Assembly: GCF_016135805.1 (NCBI RefSeq)
Contig: NZ_JADWOX010000017.1
Coordinates: 1-64,000 of the forward strand
DNA length: 64,000 nucleotides
Origin: Caulobacter hibisci
GTDB lineage: Bacteria > Pseudomonadota > Alphaproteobacteria > Caulobacterales > Caulobacteraceae
Direction of reading: 5' to 3'
The notes under the pieces were generated by a model. The model was not told where the DNA came from. It saw only the letters and a program-made list of their open reading frames with translations, and searched no databases. Position 1 is the stretch's first letter. Each line of letters opens with the position of its first letter. The translations under genes were made by a program, and so were the position numbers. Below, piece after piece: positions 23,758-33,722 of this stretch.

Positions 23758-23926
23758 GGGCCCTTCTCCCCTTGCGGGAGAAGGTGGCGGCCGAAGGCCG
23801 ACGGATGAGGGGTCTCTCAAACGCAAAACGCCGCGACAGCTGACCAGCCGTCGCGGCGTTTCTGTGCGGTGCGACCCCTCACCCGACCCGCGTCGCGGGC
23901 CACCCTCTCCCGCAAGGGGAGAGGGG
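23758..23926. repeat. Palindromic intergenic repeat, family C, copy 1
   Basis: A nested palindrome. The outer arms are CTTCTCCCCTTGCGGGAGAAG and CTCTCCCGCAAGGGGAGAG, each a hairpin by itself. Middle blocks GATGAGGGGTCTCTC and GACCCCTCACCC pair with each other. The core AAACGCCGCGACAGC ... GTCGCGGCGTTTC forms an intrinsic-terminator-like hairpin. The element ends two bases before the folE stop codon. Confidence 0.85.
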
Positions 23927-23927
23927 C

Positions 23928-24566
23928 CTACTTCCGCACCAGATCCATGAACCGCTGCTGCAAGACCTTGTCGGTCTTGAACACGCCGCGGAACTGGGTG
24001 GTGATGGTCGAGACGTCGTGGTGGTGGACGCCGCGAGTCGACATGCATTGATGCTCGGCGTCGATCAGCACGGCCACGCCGGCCGCCGAGAGGTGGTCCT
24101 CGATGGCGTCGGCGACCTGCATGGTCATGGTTTCCTGCGTCTGCAGGCGCTTGGCGAAGATCTCGACCAGGCGCGCCAGCTTCGACAGGCCCACGACCTT
24201 GCCGGTGGGCATGTAGGCGATCCAGGCCTTGCCCAGGAACGGCGCCATGTGGTGCTCGCAGTGGCTCTGGACGTCGATGCCGCGCAGCATGACCATGTCG
24301 TCATAGCCTTGCACGTCCTCGAAGGTGCGGGAGAGCTCCTTGGCCGGGTCGCCTTCATAGCCGGCGAACCACTCGCCATAGGCGTCGACCACGCGCTGGG
24401 GCGTGTCGAGCAGGCCTTCGCGGTCGGGATTGTCGCCGGCCCAGGCCAGCAGGGTCCGCACCGCGGCCATGGCCTCGTCTCGGGAGGGGCGCTGGGCGGG
24501 TTCAAGATCAAGACCGGCGTTGTCGTCAGAGCCGATCAGGGTTCGCTCGCGGGTCAGTGCGTCCAT
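23928..24566 (-). CDS. folE: GTP cyclohydrolase I
   Basis: 212 residues. Zinc ligands are Cys103 and His106 in CEHHMAPF and Cys174 in HQCMSTRGV, so this is the canonical zinc-dependent FolE and not the FolE2 type. The substrate-binding GKVVGLSKLARLV block is at 122-134. It converts GTP to 7,8-dihydroneopterin triphosphate, the entry to folate synthesis. The N-terminal 25 residues are variable. It is divergent from cysS with 192 bases between the starts and faces the micro-operon at its 3' end across repeats A and C. Confidence 0.95.
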   Translation of the reverse strand: MDALTRERTLIGSDDNAGLDLEPAQRPSRDEAMAAVRTLLAWAGDNPDREGLLDTPQRVVDAYGEWFAGYEGDPAKELSRTFEDVQGYDDMVMLRGIDVQSHCEHHMAPFLGKAWIAYMPTGKVVGLSKLARLVEIFAKRLQTQETMTMQVADAIEDHLSAAGVAVLIDAEHQCMSTRGVHHHDVSTITTQFRGVFKTDKVLQQRFMDLVRK

Positions 24567-24758
24567 GTTTTCGAAGGGGACTTTCCACGGGCTGAGTTGC
24601 GCCGGAGCGCCGTTCGCTCCGGAATTACGCGTGCCACCCGTTAAAGGGCGCGCCTCTCACGTCGCAAAGACGTGGTTCGAAGGCGCGCTCCCCGCTATAT
24701 GGGTCCGGTTTTTCGTTCCGACAACACCCTTCCGCTGCGTCAAGGCGACCGAGTTTTC

Positions 24759-26150
<1,392 letters not shown>

Positions 26151-26153
26151 AAT

Positions 26154-26317
26154 CCTTCTCCCCTTGCGGGAGAAGGTGTCGGCGTAGCCGACGGATGAGG
26201 GGTCTCTCAAAAGCAAAACGCCGCGAAAGCTGATCGGCTTTCGCGGCGTTTCTGTAGGTGCGACCCCTCACCCGACCCAGCTCTGCGGGGCCACCCTCTC
26301 CCGCAAGGGGAGAGGGG
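26154..26317. repeat. Palindromic intergenic repeat, family C, copy 2
   Basis: It has the same architecture as the copy at 23758: outer CTTCTCCCCTTGCGGGAGAAG and CTCTCCCGCAAGGGGAGAG hairpins, the GATGAGGGGTCTCTC/GACCCCTCACCC pair, and a perfect core hairpin AACGCCGCGAAAGC ... GCTTTCGCGGCGTT followed by TCT. It starts four bases after the cysS stop and ends at the stop codon of the convergent gene. It could act as a bidirectional terminator. Confidence 0.88.
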
Positions 26318-26318
26318 A

Positions 26319-27902
26319 TCAGCGCTTCGTAGAGCCACCCTTCTCCGGATCCGGCGGCAACCCCGTTTTCGGATCGCGCGGCACGGGCGCGAAGCCCTCG
26401 GCGATGAACAGGTCGGTCCGCCGGGCGCGCTTGCGGTCCAGCCGCACCCGGACGATCTCGTCGCCGGAGGTCGCCTTGAAGTCCTGCTCGATCTTGGCCT
26501 TGTAGACCCCCTCCAGGCTGGCGATCAGCGTCCGGCGGCCATAGGCCTGCGTCATCGGGGCCTCGGTCTCGGCCTGGTTCTGCGGATGGGCTTCGTGCAC
26601 CCAGATGCGCAGCGGCGGGGCGCCGACCGTGCCCCAGTAGTCGCGCCCGTAATAGGCGGCCACGTTGAACAGGAAGCGGTCGTCGACGGCCACCGAGCTC
26701 AGGCGCGCGCCGGCCTGCTCCTCGCGGGCCCGGTTGATGATCGCCTGCACCGTCTGGTCCCAGCCGCGCACCCGCTTGAAGCTGTTGGCCAGGCCGATGC
26801 CGTCCGCCAGCCGCGGGCTCATCAGGCAGGCCACGAACAGGCCGGCGAAGGCCGCCTGCAGGGCCAGGCCCGCGATCAGCCAGCGCCGCGCGCCCCAGCG
26901 CAGCATCCAGCCGGCGGCCAGCACCGAGCCGGCGACATAGGCCGCCGCCGCCCAGTTGGCGTTGGCGCGGCTGACGAAGGCCTGGCCGGCCACGGTCAGC
27001 AGCGGCGGCAGGGCGAAGCACAGCAGCAGCACGTCGGCCGGCTGCAGGCGCTTGCGGACCGCCAGCACGATCCCGCCGCCCAGCAGCACGCCGAACGGCA
27101 CGGGGCCGAACACCCCGAACTGCGAGCCGATGAACTCGACCAGCTCGCGCGGATTGAACAGCGATTTCGCGCCCCAGTTGGCGTTGGCGGCGGTGTGCTC
27201 GACCGTGGCGAACTTGTGGGCGGCGTTCCAGATCAGGTTGGGCGCGAAGACGGCGATCAGCACGCCGAAGAACGCCAGGCCCATCGGCCATGTCCACACC
27301 TTGCGAGCCTCGCGCGACAGGAGAAGGTGCGCGCCGATGCTGACCAGCACGTAGATCGCCGCATACTTCGACAGGAAGGCCAGGCCCAGGGCCGCGCCCA
27401 GGCCGGCGGCGGTCAGCAGGCGCTGGCGTCCTGCTTCCGCGGCCGGCAGCGAGACATAGGCCCAGATCGTCAGGGCCAGGAAGAACAGCAGCGGCGCGTC
27501 GGTGCCGATCACGCCCGACGACAGCTGCACCCCCGGCATCAGGGCATAGACCGCCGCGGCCGCCAGCCCCGCCCAGCCGCCGTAGAGGCGCTTGGCGATC
27601 CGGTGGACGATCAGAGCGGTCGCTCCGTGCAGCAGCGGCGCGCCCAGGCGCAGCCACGGCTCGGCGTCGCCGCCGATCGAGGTGGTCAGCCAGATCACCC
27701 AGGCCACCATCGGGGGCTTGGAATAGTAGCCGAAGTCCAGGGTCCGCGACCAAAGCCAGTACTGGGCTTCGTCAGGGTACAGCTCGAGCGGCGTGGAAAA
27801 AATCGCCAGCACCCGGACGATCGTCAGGGCGGCGACCGCGATCAGCGTCAGGCGCCAGGCGCGGGCTTCGGATTCCGGAGTGGGTAAGGCGTTCGCGATC
27901 AT
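26319..27902 (-). CDS. GT39 (ArnT/PMT-like) membrane glycosyltransferase
   Basis: 527 residues with an acidic first periplasmic loop LYPDEAQYWLW (about 40-50) containing the Asp-Glu pair typical of the PMT_2/ArnT glycosyltransferase superfamily. Ten to twelve membrane helices follow, then a soluble C-terminal domain of roughly 140 residues. GT39-like enzymes transfer a sugar from a polyprenyl-phosphate donor to lipid A, protein or other acceptors on the periplasmic face. The acceptor is unknown here. The gene is divergent from the TonB-dependent receptor with a 188-base shared upstream region. Confidence 0.88.
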   Translation of the reverse strand: MIANALPTPESEARAWRLTLIAVAALTIVRVLAIFSTPLELYPDEAQYWLWSRTLDFGYYSKPPMVAWVIWLTTSIGGDAEPWLRLGAPLLHGATALIVHRIAKRLYGGWAGLAAAAVYALMPGVQLSSGVIGTDAPLLFFLALTIWAYVSLPAAEAGRQRLLTAAGLGAALGLAFLSKYAAIYVLVSIGAHLLLSREARKVWTWPMGLAFFGVLIAVFAPNLIWNAAHKFATVEHTAANANWGAKSLFNPRELVEFIGSQFGVFGPVPFGVLLGGGIVLAVRKRLQPADVLLLCFALPPLLTVAGQAFVSRANANWAAAAYVAGSVLAAGWMLRWGARRWLIAGLALQAAFAGLFVACLMSPRLADGIGLANSFKRVRGWDQTVQAIINRAREEQAGARLSSVAVDDRFLFNVAAYYGRDYWGTVGAPPLRIWVHEAHPQNQAETEAPMTQAYGRRTLIASLEGVYKAKIEQDFKATSGDEIVRVRLDRKRARRTDLFIAEGFAPVPRDPKTGLPPDPEKGGSTKR

Positions 27903-28090
27903 GCCCCCTCCTTAGACAAGTAAGTGAAAACTGACCAATCGTTCCGCAAACCGCCGTCGTTGTGGCAGTTTCTGGGCGATCGTGGCGTTTCCGTCACCAA
28001 ACCTTCGAAATGTTTCGTTAAACCCCCCAAACGATGCGGATTGATGCTCACCTTAGGGGCTCGCGTCAAAGAATGAGGGGATCCTTCGAT

Positions 28091-30592
28091 ATGAATACGA
28101 AAAAAATCGCCTGCCTGGCGTCGACCGCCCTGGTCGGCAGCCTGCTGGCGGCGACGGCCGCGATGGCCCAGTCGACCGCTTCGACCGAAGTCGAACAGGT
28201 TGTCGTCACCGCCTCGGGCACCAAGTCGGTCGACGGTCTGCTGACCGCCGAAACCGCCCTGAAGAACCGCTCGGTCATCACTCAGGAATATATCGACACC
28301 CAGCCGGCCGGTCAGACCATTGCTCAGACGCTGAACCTGGTCCCGGGCTTCAACTTCACCAACAGCGATCCCTACGGCTCGTCGGGCGGCACGATCCGCC
28401 TGCACGGTCAGGACGGCGCCCACATCGGCCTGCTGGTCGACGGCGTGCCGCTGAACGACGCCGGCAACTACGCCATCTACACCAACCAACAGCTCGACCC
28501 GGAACTGATCGAGCAGGCCAACGTCAACACCGGCTCGGCCGACGTCGACACCGCCACCGCCTCGTCGACCGCCGGCATTATCAACTACACCACCCTGCGC
28601 ACCACCAAGGATGCGCGCTTCGTGGTGAAGCCCTCGGTCGGCACCGACAACTTCCGCCGCATCTTCGGCCTGGTGCAGACCGGCGAGTTCGGTCCCTTCG
28701 GCACCCAGGCCTGGTTCGCCGCCAACTACACCAAGTACGACAAGTACAAGGGCCCGGGCAGCCTCGAGAAGAAGCAGTACAACTTCCGCATCTACCAGCC
28801 GATCCGCGACAACGGCGACTTCATCAGCCTGACCGGCAACTGGAACGAAAACCGCAACGCCCAGTACTATTCGTTCAACATCCACGACGCGACCTACGCC
28901 GTGCGTGCTGACGAAGTGAACACCCTCGGCTGGGACGGCGACTACCTGACCACCTGGGTCACGCCGACCGCCGTCAACGGCACGGCCGACACCATTCCGG
29001 CGACCAACAGCGCCACCCGCGGCTTCTACGGCTACCGCATCAACCCGTCGAACACCGGCACCATCCGCGGTTCGTCGCGCTGGACCATCCGCGACAACCT
29101 GCGCGCCACCTTCGACCCGTCGTTCAACTACACCCTGGCCAACGGCGGCGGCACCTTCACCCTCAGCGAAACCGACCTGCGCGTGGTTTCGGCCACGGGC
29201 GTCGGCAAGGACCTGAACGGCGACGGCGACACCCGCGACAGCGTGCTGTTCTACGGCCCGAGCAACACCAACACCCGTCGCTACGGCTTCAACAGCTCGG
29301 TGATCTGGGACATCAACGACAGCAACCTGCTGCGCGTCTCCTACGCCTATGACGAAGGCCACACCCGCCAGACCGGCGAGTTCAGCCAACTGGTCAACGG
29401 CTTCGCCAGCGATCCCTTCAGCGCCAAGGACGGCCACGAAGACTCGACCGCTCTGATGGTCAACGGTCACGTCGGCCAGAAGCGCGACCGCGACTCGATC
29501 GCCGTCCTGCAGCAGTGGAGCGCCGAATACCGCGGTCGCTTCATCGACGACCGTCTGCGCCTGAGCGTCGGCATCCGCGCGCCGCTGCAGAAGCGCGAAC
29601 TGCACCAGTTCTGCTACTCGCAAGCCGGCTCGTCGACCTACACCTGCTCGGACCGCACCCCGGCCACCTCGGTGAAGCTGGCGACCGACGCCGTCGCCAA
29701 CGCGGTGACCTTCGGCACCTCGACCACCCGCTACTTCACGCCGTTCAAGGCCATCCGGAAGTACGACGCGGTCCTGCCCAGCTACGGCGCCTCGTTCAAG
29801 ATCACCGACTCCGGCACGATCTTCGCCAGCTACAGCGAGCAGCAGTCCTCGCCGAAGGTCGACAACCTCTACACCCTGACCTCGACGGGCAAGCTCGGCG
29901 AAGTGCAGCCGGAAACCAGCAAGGGCTACGACTTCGGCTACCGCTACAACAAGGGCGGCATCGTCGGCTCGATCAGCGGCTGGGGCAGCACCATCAAGGA
30001 CCGCATCGTCAGCACCCGCGATCCGACCGACGACACGATCATCGACCGCAACGTCGGCGACGTGGAACTGTGGGGCGTCGACGCTCAGGCCGGTTGGTCG
30101 ATCGACGAAGCCCTGACCGTCTATGGTTCGGCCAGCTACACCAACAGCGAACTGCAGAACAACCTGTTCGTCGGCGGTACGGCGATCTATCCGGGCGCCG
30201 GTCTGGCGGCTGGCTACGCTCCGACCAAGGGCAAGGAACTGGTTGAAACCCCGAAGTGGATGTTCGGTGGTCGCGTGACCTACAAGGTCTCGGACTTCAC
30301 CTTCGGCGTCCAAGGCAAGTGGGTCGGCGAGCGTTGGGTCACCGACGTCAACGACGTCAAGGTTCCGCACTACGCCGTGTGGGATCTGGACGTCCGCTAC
30401 GACCTCAACAAGATCGGCATGGAGAAGAGCTACGTTCAGCTGAACGTCTCCAACCTGTTCGACGAGAAGTACTACGGCGACCTGAACGGCACCTCGACCA
30501 GCGGTCTGTCCGGCGCCCCGGGCTACAGCGGTCCGTTCGCCCGTCGCGGCGCGCCCCGCGCGGCCATCCTGACCCTGCGCACCGAGTTCTAA
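28091..30592 (+). CDS. TonB-dependent outer-membrane receptor
   Basis: Starting at ATG 28091, the 833-residue precursor has a classical signal peptide (two lysines, hydrophobic core, cleavage after AMA about residue 20). A TonB box-like EVEQVVVTAS follows at about 30-39, then the plug domain (about 50-170) with GGTIRLHGQDG and LLVDGVPLND. The barrel occupies the remainder and ends in the terminal aromatic LRTEF typical of BamA-recognised barrels. Such receptors import siderophores, vitamins or, in Caulobacter, oligosaccharides. No ligand-specific partner gene is adjacent, so the substrate is unknown. A strong terminator follows. Confidence 0.93.
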   Translation: MNTKKIACLASTALVGSLLAATAAMAQSTASTEVEQVVVTASGTKSVDGLLTAETALKNRSVITQEYIDTQPAGQTIAQTLNLVPGFNFTNSDPYGSSGGTIRLHGQDGAHIGLLVDGVPLNDAGNYAIYTNQQLDPELIEQANVNTGSADVDTATASSTAGIINYTTLRTTKDARFVVKPSVGTDNFRRIFGLVQTGEFGPFGTQAWFAANYTKYDKYKGPGSLEKKQYNFRIYQPIRDNGDFISLTGNWNENRNAQYYSFNIHDATYAVRADEVNTLGWDGDYLTTWVTPTAVNGTADTIPATNSATRGFYGYRINPSNTGTIRGSSRWTIRDNLRATFDPSFNYTLANGGGTFTLSETDLRVVSATGVGKDLNGDGDTRDSVLFYGPSNTNTRRYGFNSSVIWDINDSNLLRVSYAYDEGHTRQTGEFSQLVNGFASDPFSAKDGHEDSTALMVNGHVGQKRDRDSIAVLQQWSAEYRGRFIDDRLRLSVGIRAPLQKRELHQFCYSQAGSSTYTCSDRTPATSVKLATDAVANAVTFGTSTTRYFTPFKAIRKYDAVLPSYGASFKITDSGTIFASYSEQQSSPKVDNLYTLTSTGKLGEVQPETSKGYDFGYRYNKGGIVGSISGWGSTIKDRIVSTRDPTDDTIIDRNVGDVELWGVDAQAGWSIDEALTVYGSASYTNSELQNNLFVGGTAIYPGAGLAAGYAPTKGKELVETPKWMFGGRVTYKVSDFTFGVQGKWVGERWVTDVNDVKVPHYAVWDLDVRYDLNKIGMEKSYVQLNVSNLFDEKYYGDLNGTSTSGLSGAPGYSGPFARRGAPRAAILTLRTEF

Positions 30593-30623
30593 GAACTCGC
30601 CGCAGGTCACGGGACCTAAGGAA

Positions 30624-30656
30624 AGGGCGGCTCTTCGGAGCCGCCCTTTTTCTTTT
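30624..30656 (+). terminator. Intrinsic terminator of the TonB receptor gene
   Basis: GGGCGGCT-CTTCGG-AGCCGCCC forms a stable stem with a short loop and is followed at once by TTTTTCTTTT. It lies 32 bases after the receptor stop and is the clearest Rho-independent terminator in the window. Confidence 0.92.
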
Positions 30657-30740
30657 GTCGCACCAATTTGCTAGAAGGCGCGCTTGACCCCCGGGCCATC
30701 CGGGGCCATCTGCGCCCCTCGTTTTGACCAGGTTTCGAAA

Positions 30741-31745
30741 ATGACCCTCATCGTTCCCGCCGAGTGGGCTCCGCACCGCGCCATGTGGGTGGGTTTCCCC
30801 AGCCACGGCGAACTCTGGCAGGAAGACCTCGAAGTGGCCCAACAGGAGGTCGCCGACCTCGCCCGCGCCCTGGCCGGCCCGGGCGGCGAGCGCGTGCGGC
30901 TGATGGTGGTCGGCGACGAGGCCGAAGCCGCCGCCCAGGCCCTGCTTTCCGACACCTCGGTCGAGATCGTCCGCGGCCAGTTCGGCGACATCTGGCTGCG
31001 CGACACCGGCCCCATCTTCACCGACACCGACAAGGGCGCCTCGGCGGCCGGGTTCAAGTTCAACGGCTGGGGCGGCAAGTACGACCTGGAGGGCGACGAC
31101 ATCGTCGCCGAGCAGATCGCCGCCGCCTCGGGCGCACCCCTGGTCCGCAACGACTTCATCCTCGAAGGCGGCGCCCTCGACCATGACGGCCTGGGCACCG
31201 TGCTGACCACCCGCCAGTGCCTGCTGAACGCCAACCGCAACGCCGGCTGGGACGAAGCCTCGGCTACGTCCGCCCTGGCCGCCGCCCTGGGCGCCAAGAA
31301 GGTGCTGTGGTTGGGCGACGGCCTGCTCAACGACCACACCGACGGCCACGTCGACAACCTGGCCCGCTTCGTCGCTCCGGGCGTCGTGGCCTGCCCGATG
31401 GCCTTCGGCGCTGACGATCCCAACGCCGAGGTCTATGCCGAGACCGCCCGCCTGCTGGGCGCCATGACCGACAGCCGCGGCTCGCCGCTGCAGGTCGTGC
31501 GCATCCCCTCGCCGGGCCGCATCCTCGACGAGGACGGCGAGCCGATCCCGGCCTCGCACATGAACTTCCTGATCGCCAACGAGGCGGTGATCGTGCCGAT
31601 CTACGCCGAAGAGTCCGGCGCCTTCGCCGTCGAGGTGATCAAGGGCCTGTTCCCCGAGCGCCAGGTCATCGGCCTGGCCTCGACCGCCATCCTGACCGGC
31701 GGCGGCTCGTTCCACTGCATCAGCCAGCAAGAACCCGAGGAGTAA
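30741..31745 (+). CDS. aguA: Agmatine deiminase
   Basis: 334 residues from ATG 30741. The family fingerprints are the WAPHRAMWVGFPS start, FGDIWLRDTGPIF near 88-100, the GHVDNLARF block with the catalytic His near 216, and the terminal GGGSFHCISQQEP with catalytic Cys326. It hydrolyses agmatine to N-carbamoylputrescine and ammonia in the cytosol. The next gene, six bases downstream, encodes N-carbamoylputrescine amidase, so the pair forms the complete AguAB route from agmatine to putrescine. No arginine decarboxylase gene is in the window. Confidence 0.95.
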   Translation: MTLIVPAEWAPHRAMWVGFPSHGELWQEDLEVAQQEVADLARALAGPGGERVRLMVVGDEAEAAAQALLSDTSVEIVRGQFGDIWLRDTGPIFTDTDKGASAAGFKFNGWGGKYDLEGDDIVAEQIAAASGAPLVRNDFILEGGALDHDGLGTVLTTRQCLLNANRNAGWDEASATSALAAALGAKKVLWLGDGLLNDHTDGHVDNLARFVAPGVVACPMAFGADDPNAEVYAETARLLGAMTDSRGSPLQVVRIPSPGRILDEDGEPIPASHMNFLIANEAVIVPIYAEESGAFAVEVIKGLFPERQVIGLASTAILTGGGSFHCISQQEPEE

Positions 31746-31751
31746 GTCCGC

Positions 31752-32633
31752 ATGCCCCGCACGCTCAGCGTCGCCGCCATCCAGACCTCCTACGGCATGG
31801 ATCTGGACGCCAACATCAAGAAGACCGAGGGCTTCATCCGCGAGGCCGCGTCCAAGGGCGCGCAGGTCATCCTGCCGTCGGAGCTGTTCCAGGGCCCGTA
31901 CTTCTGCGTCGCCCAGGAAGAGCGCTGGTTCGCCGAGGCCCATCCGTGGCGCGAGCACCCGGTGGTCAAGGCCATCGCGCCCCTGGCCGGCGAGCTGGGC
32001 GTGGTCATCCCGATCTCGATCTTCGAGCGCGAGGGGCCGCACTACTTCAACAGCCTGGTGATGGCCGACGCCGATGGCTCCCTGCTGGGCGTCTACCGCA
32101 AGAGCCATATCCCCGACGGCCCCGGCTACATGGAGAAGTACTACTTCCGGCCGGGCGACACGGGCTTCAAGGTCTGGGACACGCGTTTCGGCCGCCTGGG
32201 CGTCGGCATCTGCTGGGACCAGTGGTACCCCGAGGCCGCTCGCGCCATGGCCCTGATGGGCGCCGAGGCCCTGTTCTACCCCACCGCCATCGGCAGCGAG
32301 CCGCATGACGCCAGCCTCGACACGGCCCTGCCGTGGCGGCGGGCCATGCAGGGCCACGCGGTGTCGAACGTCATCCCGGTGGTCGGCGCCAATCGCATCG
32401 GCTTCGAGCCCTGGGACGGCTATCCCAACGGCGGCCAGACCTTCTACGGCTCGTCGTTCATCGCCGACCATCGCGGCGACCTAGTCAGCGAACTGGGCCG
32501 CGCCGACGAGGGCCTGGTCCAGGCCAGCTTCGACCTCGACTTCCTCACGACCCACCGCGCCGCCTGGGGCTTCTTCCGCGACCGCCGTCCGGAGTTCTAC
32601 ACCAGCCTGGCCGGGCCCCGGCCGAGCGTCTGA
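31752..32633 (+). CDS. aguB: N-carbamoylputrescine amidohydrolase
   Basis: 293 residues, a nitrilase-superfamily amidase. The Glu-Lys-Cys catalytic triad is Glu44 (LPSELFQ), Lys117 (VYRKSHIPD) and Cys154 (GICWDQWYPE). The GPGYMEKYYFRPGD insertion distinguishes AguB from beta-ureidopropionases. It converts N-carbamoylputrescine to putrescine, CO2 and ammonia. It is encoded six bases after aguA in the same operon. A short family B hairpin follows its stop and may protect or end the transcript. Confidence 0.95.
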   Translation: MPRTLSVAAIQTSYGMDLDANIKKTEGFIREAASKGAQVILPSELFQGPYFCVAQEERWFAEAHPWREHPVVKAIAPLAGELGVVIPISIFEREGPHYFNSLVMADADGSLLGVYRKSHIPDGPGYMEKYYFRPGDTGFKVWDTRFGRLGVGICWDQWYPEAARAMALMGAEALFYPTAIGSEPHDASLDTALPWRRAMQGHAVSNVIPVVGANRIGFEPWDGYPNGGQTFYGSSFIADHRGDLVSELGRADEGLVQASFDLDFLTTHRAAWGFFRDRRPEFYTSLAGPRPSV

Positions 32634-32642
32634 TCACCTTCA

Positions 32643-32681
32643 CTCCCGTCATTCCCGCCACAAGGGCGGGAATGACGGGAG
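32643..32681. repeat. Palindromic repeat, family B, short form
   Basis: The arms CTCCCGTCATTCCCGCC and GGCGGGAATGACGGGAG are joined directly by ACAA, so the centre found in the two long copies is missing. It lies 10 bases after the aguB stop and would act as a simple hairpin. Confidence 0.8.
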
Positions 32682-32763
32682 GAGGGGGTGGCTCCAACAC
32701 CCCTTGCAACACCCGCGCCCACCGGCCTCATATCTCCCCGTGTCCACCGCTCGGGGAGAGCCC

Positions 32764-33180
32764 ATGACCGACGCGCCAAAGCTGCTCTCAGGCGGCAACC
32801 CCCAGATCGCCAAGGGCGATGGCGAGGCCCCGATCCAGGCCTATATCGCCGCCATGCCGGGCTGGAAGAGCGCCGTCGGCGCCCGTCTCGACGCCCTGAT
32901 TACCGCCGCCGTCCCCGGCGTGCGCAAGGCGGTGAAGTGGAACTCGCCGTTCTACGGCGCGCCCGACGGGGACAAGACCTGGTTTCTCAGCTTCCACGTC
33001 TTCGCCCGCTACGTGAAGATCGCCTTCTTCCGCGGCGCGGCGCTCGATCCCCAGCCCCCCGAGCTCTCCAAGAAGAGCGACGTCCGCTATTTCCACATCC
33101 ACGAAGGCGACGCCCTCGACGAGGCCCTGCTGACCGCCTGGATCGAGCAAGCCGCCGTCCTGCCCGGCGAACGGCTCTAG
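32764..33180 (+). CDS. DUF1801 domain protein (first of two)
   Basis: ATG 32764 has GGGGAGAG just upstream; the frame is open 60 bases further but without a good start. The 138 residues contain the DUF1801 core: a helical N-terminal part, VRKAVKWNSPFYGAP, the WFLSFHVFARYVKIAFFRG strands and a YFHIHEGD segment. The family has a fold related to iron-chaperone/YdhG-type proteins and no firmly assigned biochemistry. The second DUF1801 gene starts 16 bases downstream. Confidence 0.85.
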   Translation: MTDAPKLLSGGNPQIAKGDGEAPIQAYIAAMPGWKSAVGARLDALITAAVPGVRKAVKWNSPFYGAPDGDKTWFLSFHVFARYVKIAFFRGAALDPQPPELSKKSDVRYFHIHEGDALDEALLTAWIEQAAVLPGERL

Positions 33181-33195
33181 ACGAGGAAACACCCG

Positions 33196-33594
33196 ATGCC
33201 CGGTACTGAAGAGTCTGCCGTCGAAGACGCCTCCCAATACATCGACGACCACATCGCGAAACTCGCCGACTGGCGCGGCGAGATCCTGGCCCGCATGCGC
33301 GGCCTGATCCGCGAGGCCGATCCGCAGGTGGTCGAGGAGGTCAAGTGGCGCGGCACGCCCGTCTGGTCGCACGCCGGCATCCTGTGCACGGGCGAGACCT
33401 ACAAGGCCTACATCAAGCTGACCTTCGCCAAGGGCGCCTCGCTGCCGGATCCGGCCGGCCTGTTCAACGCCAGCCTGGAAGGCAACGCTCGCCGGGCCAT
33501 CGACATCCGTGAAGGCGAGACCGTCGACGCGGCGGCGTTCAAGGCGCTGATCCTCGCGGCCGTGGCGCTCAATACGGCGAAGAAGAAAAAGTGA
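33196..33594 (+). CDS. DUF1801 domain protein (second of two)
   Basis: 132 residues with the same domain as the preceding gene: VVEEVKWRGTPVWSHAG, YKAYIKLTFAKGASL and a RRAIDIREGE strand. Identity to the upstream copy is low except for the core, so the duplication is old or the two were acquired separately. It ends with a poly-lysine tail. The adjacency suggests a two-gene operon whose products may work together, which is inference. Confidence 0.85.
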   Translation: MPGTEESAVEDASQYIDDHIAKLADWRGEILARMRGLIREADPQVVEEVKWRGTPVWSHAGILCTGETYKAYIKLTFAKGASLPDPAGLFNASLEGNARRAIDIREGETVDAAAFKALILAAVALNTAKKKK

Positions 33595-33598
33595 CACC

Positions 33599-33721
33599 AC
33601 CCCTCCCCCTCGATGGGGGAGGGGCAGGGGTGGGGGTGACAACGGCGGTAGCGACCGCACAGCCGCAAGCTCAGCAGGCCACCCCCATCCCCGACCCTTC
33701 CCCCATCAAGGGGGAAGGGAG
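33599..33721. repeat. Palindromic intergenic repeat, family F
   Basis: The left part has the CCCCTCCCCCTCGATGGGGG hairpin then AGGGGTGGGGGTG; the right part has CACCCCCATCCCCGACCC followed by the TTCCCCCATCAAGGGGGAA hairpin. The two halves pair with each other. It fills the gap between the convergent DUF1801 and permease genes. This is the only copy of this family in the window. Confidence 0.75.
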
Positions 33722-33722
33722 G

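Noticed and set aside
27899..30610. 903-residue minus-strand frame opposite the TonB receptor
   Set aside because: It covers the receptor, its signal peptide and both intergenic ends with no recognisable domain; the receptor is unambiguous on the other strand.
30405..32471. 688-residue minus-strand frame over aguA and aguB
   Set aside because: It crosses the TonB receptor terminator and two clear genes; shadow frame.
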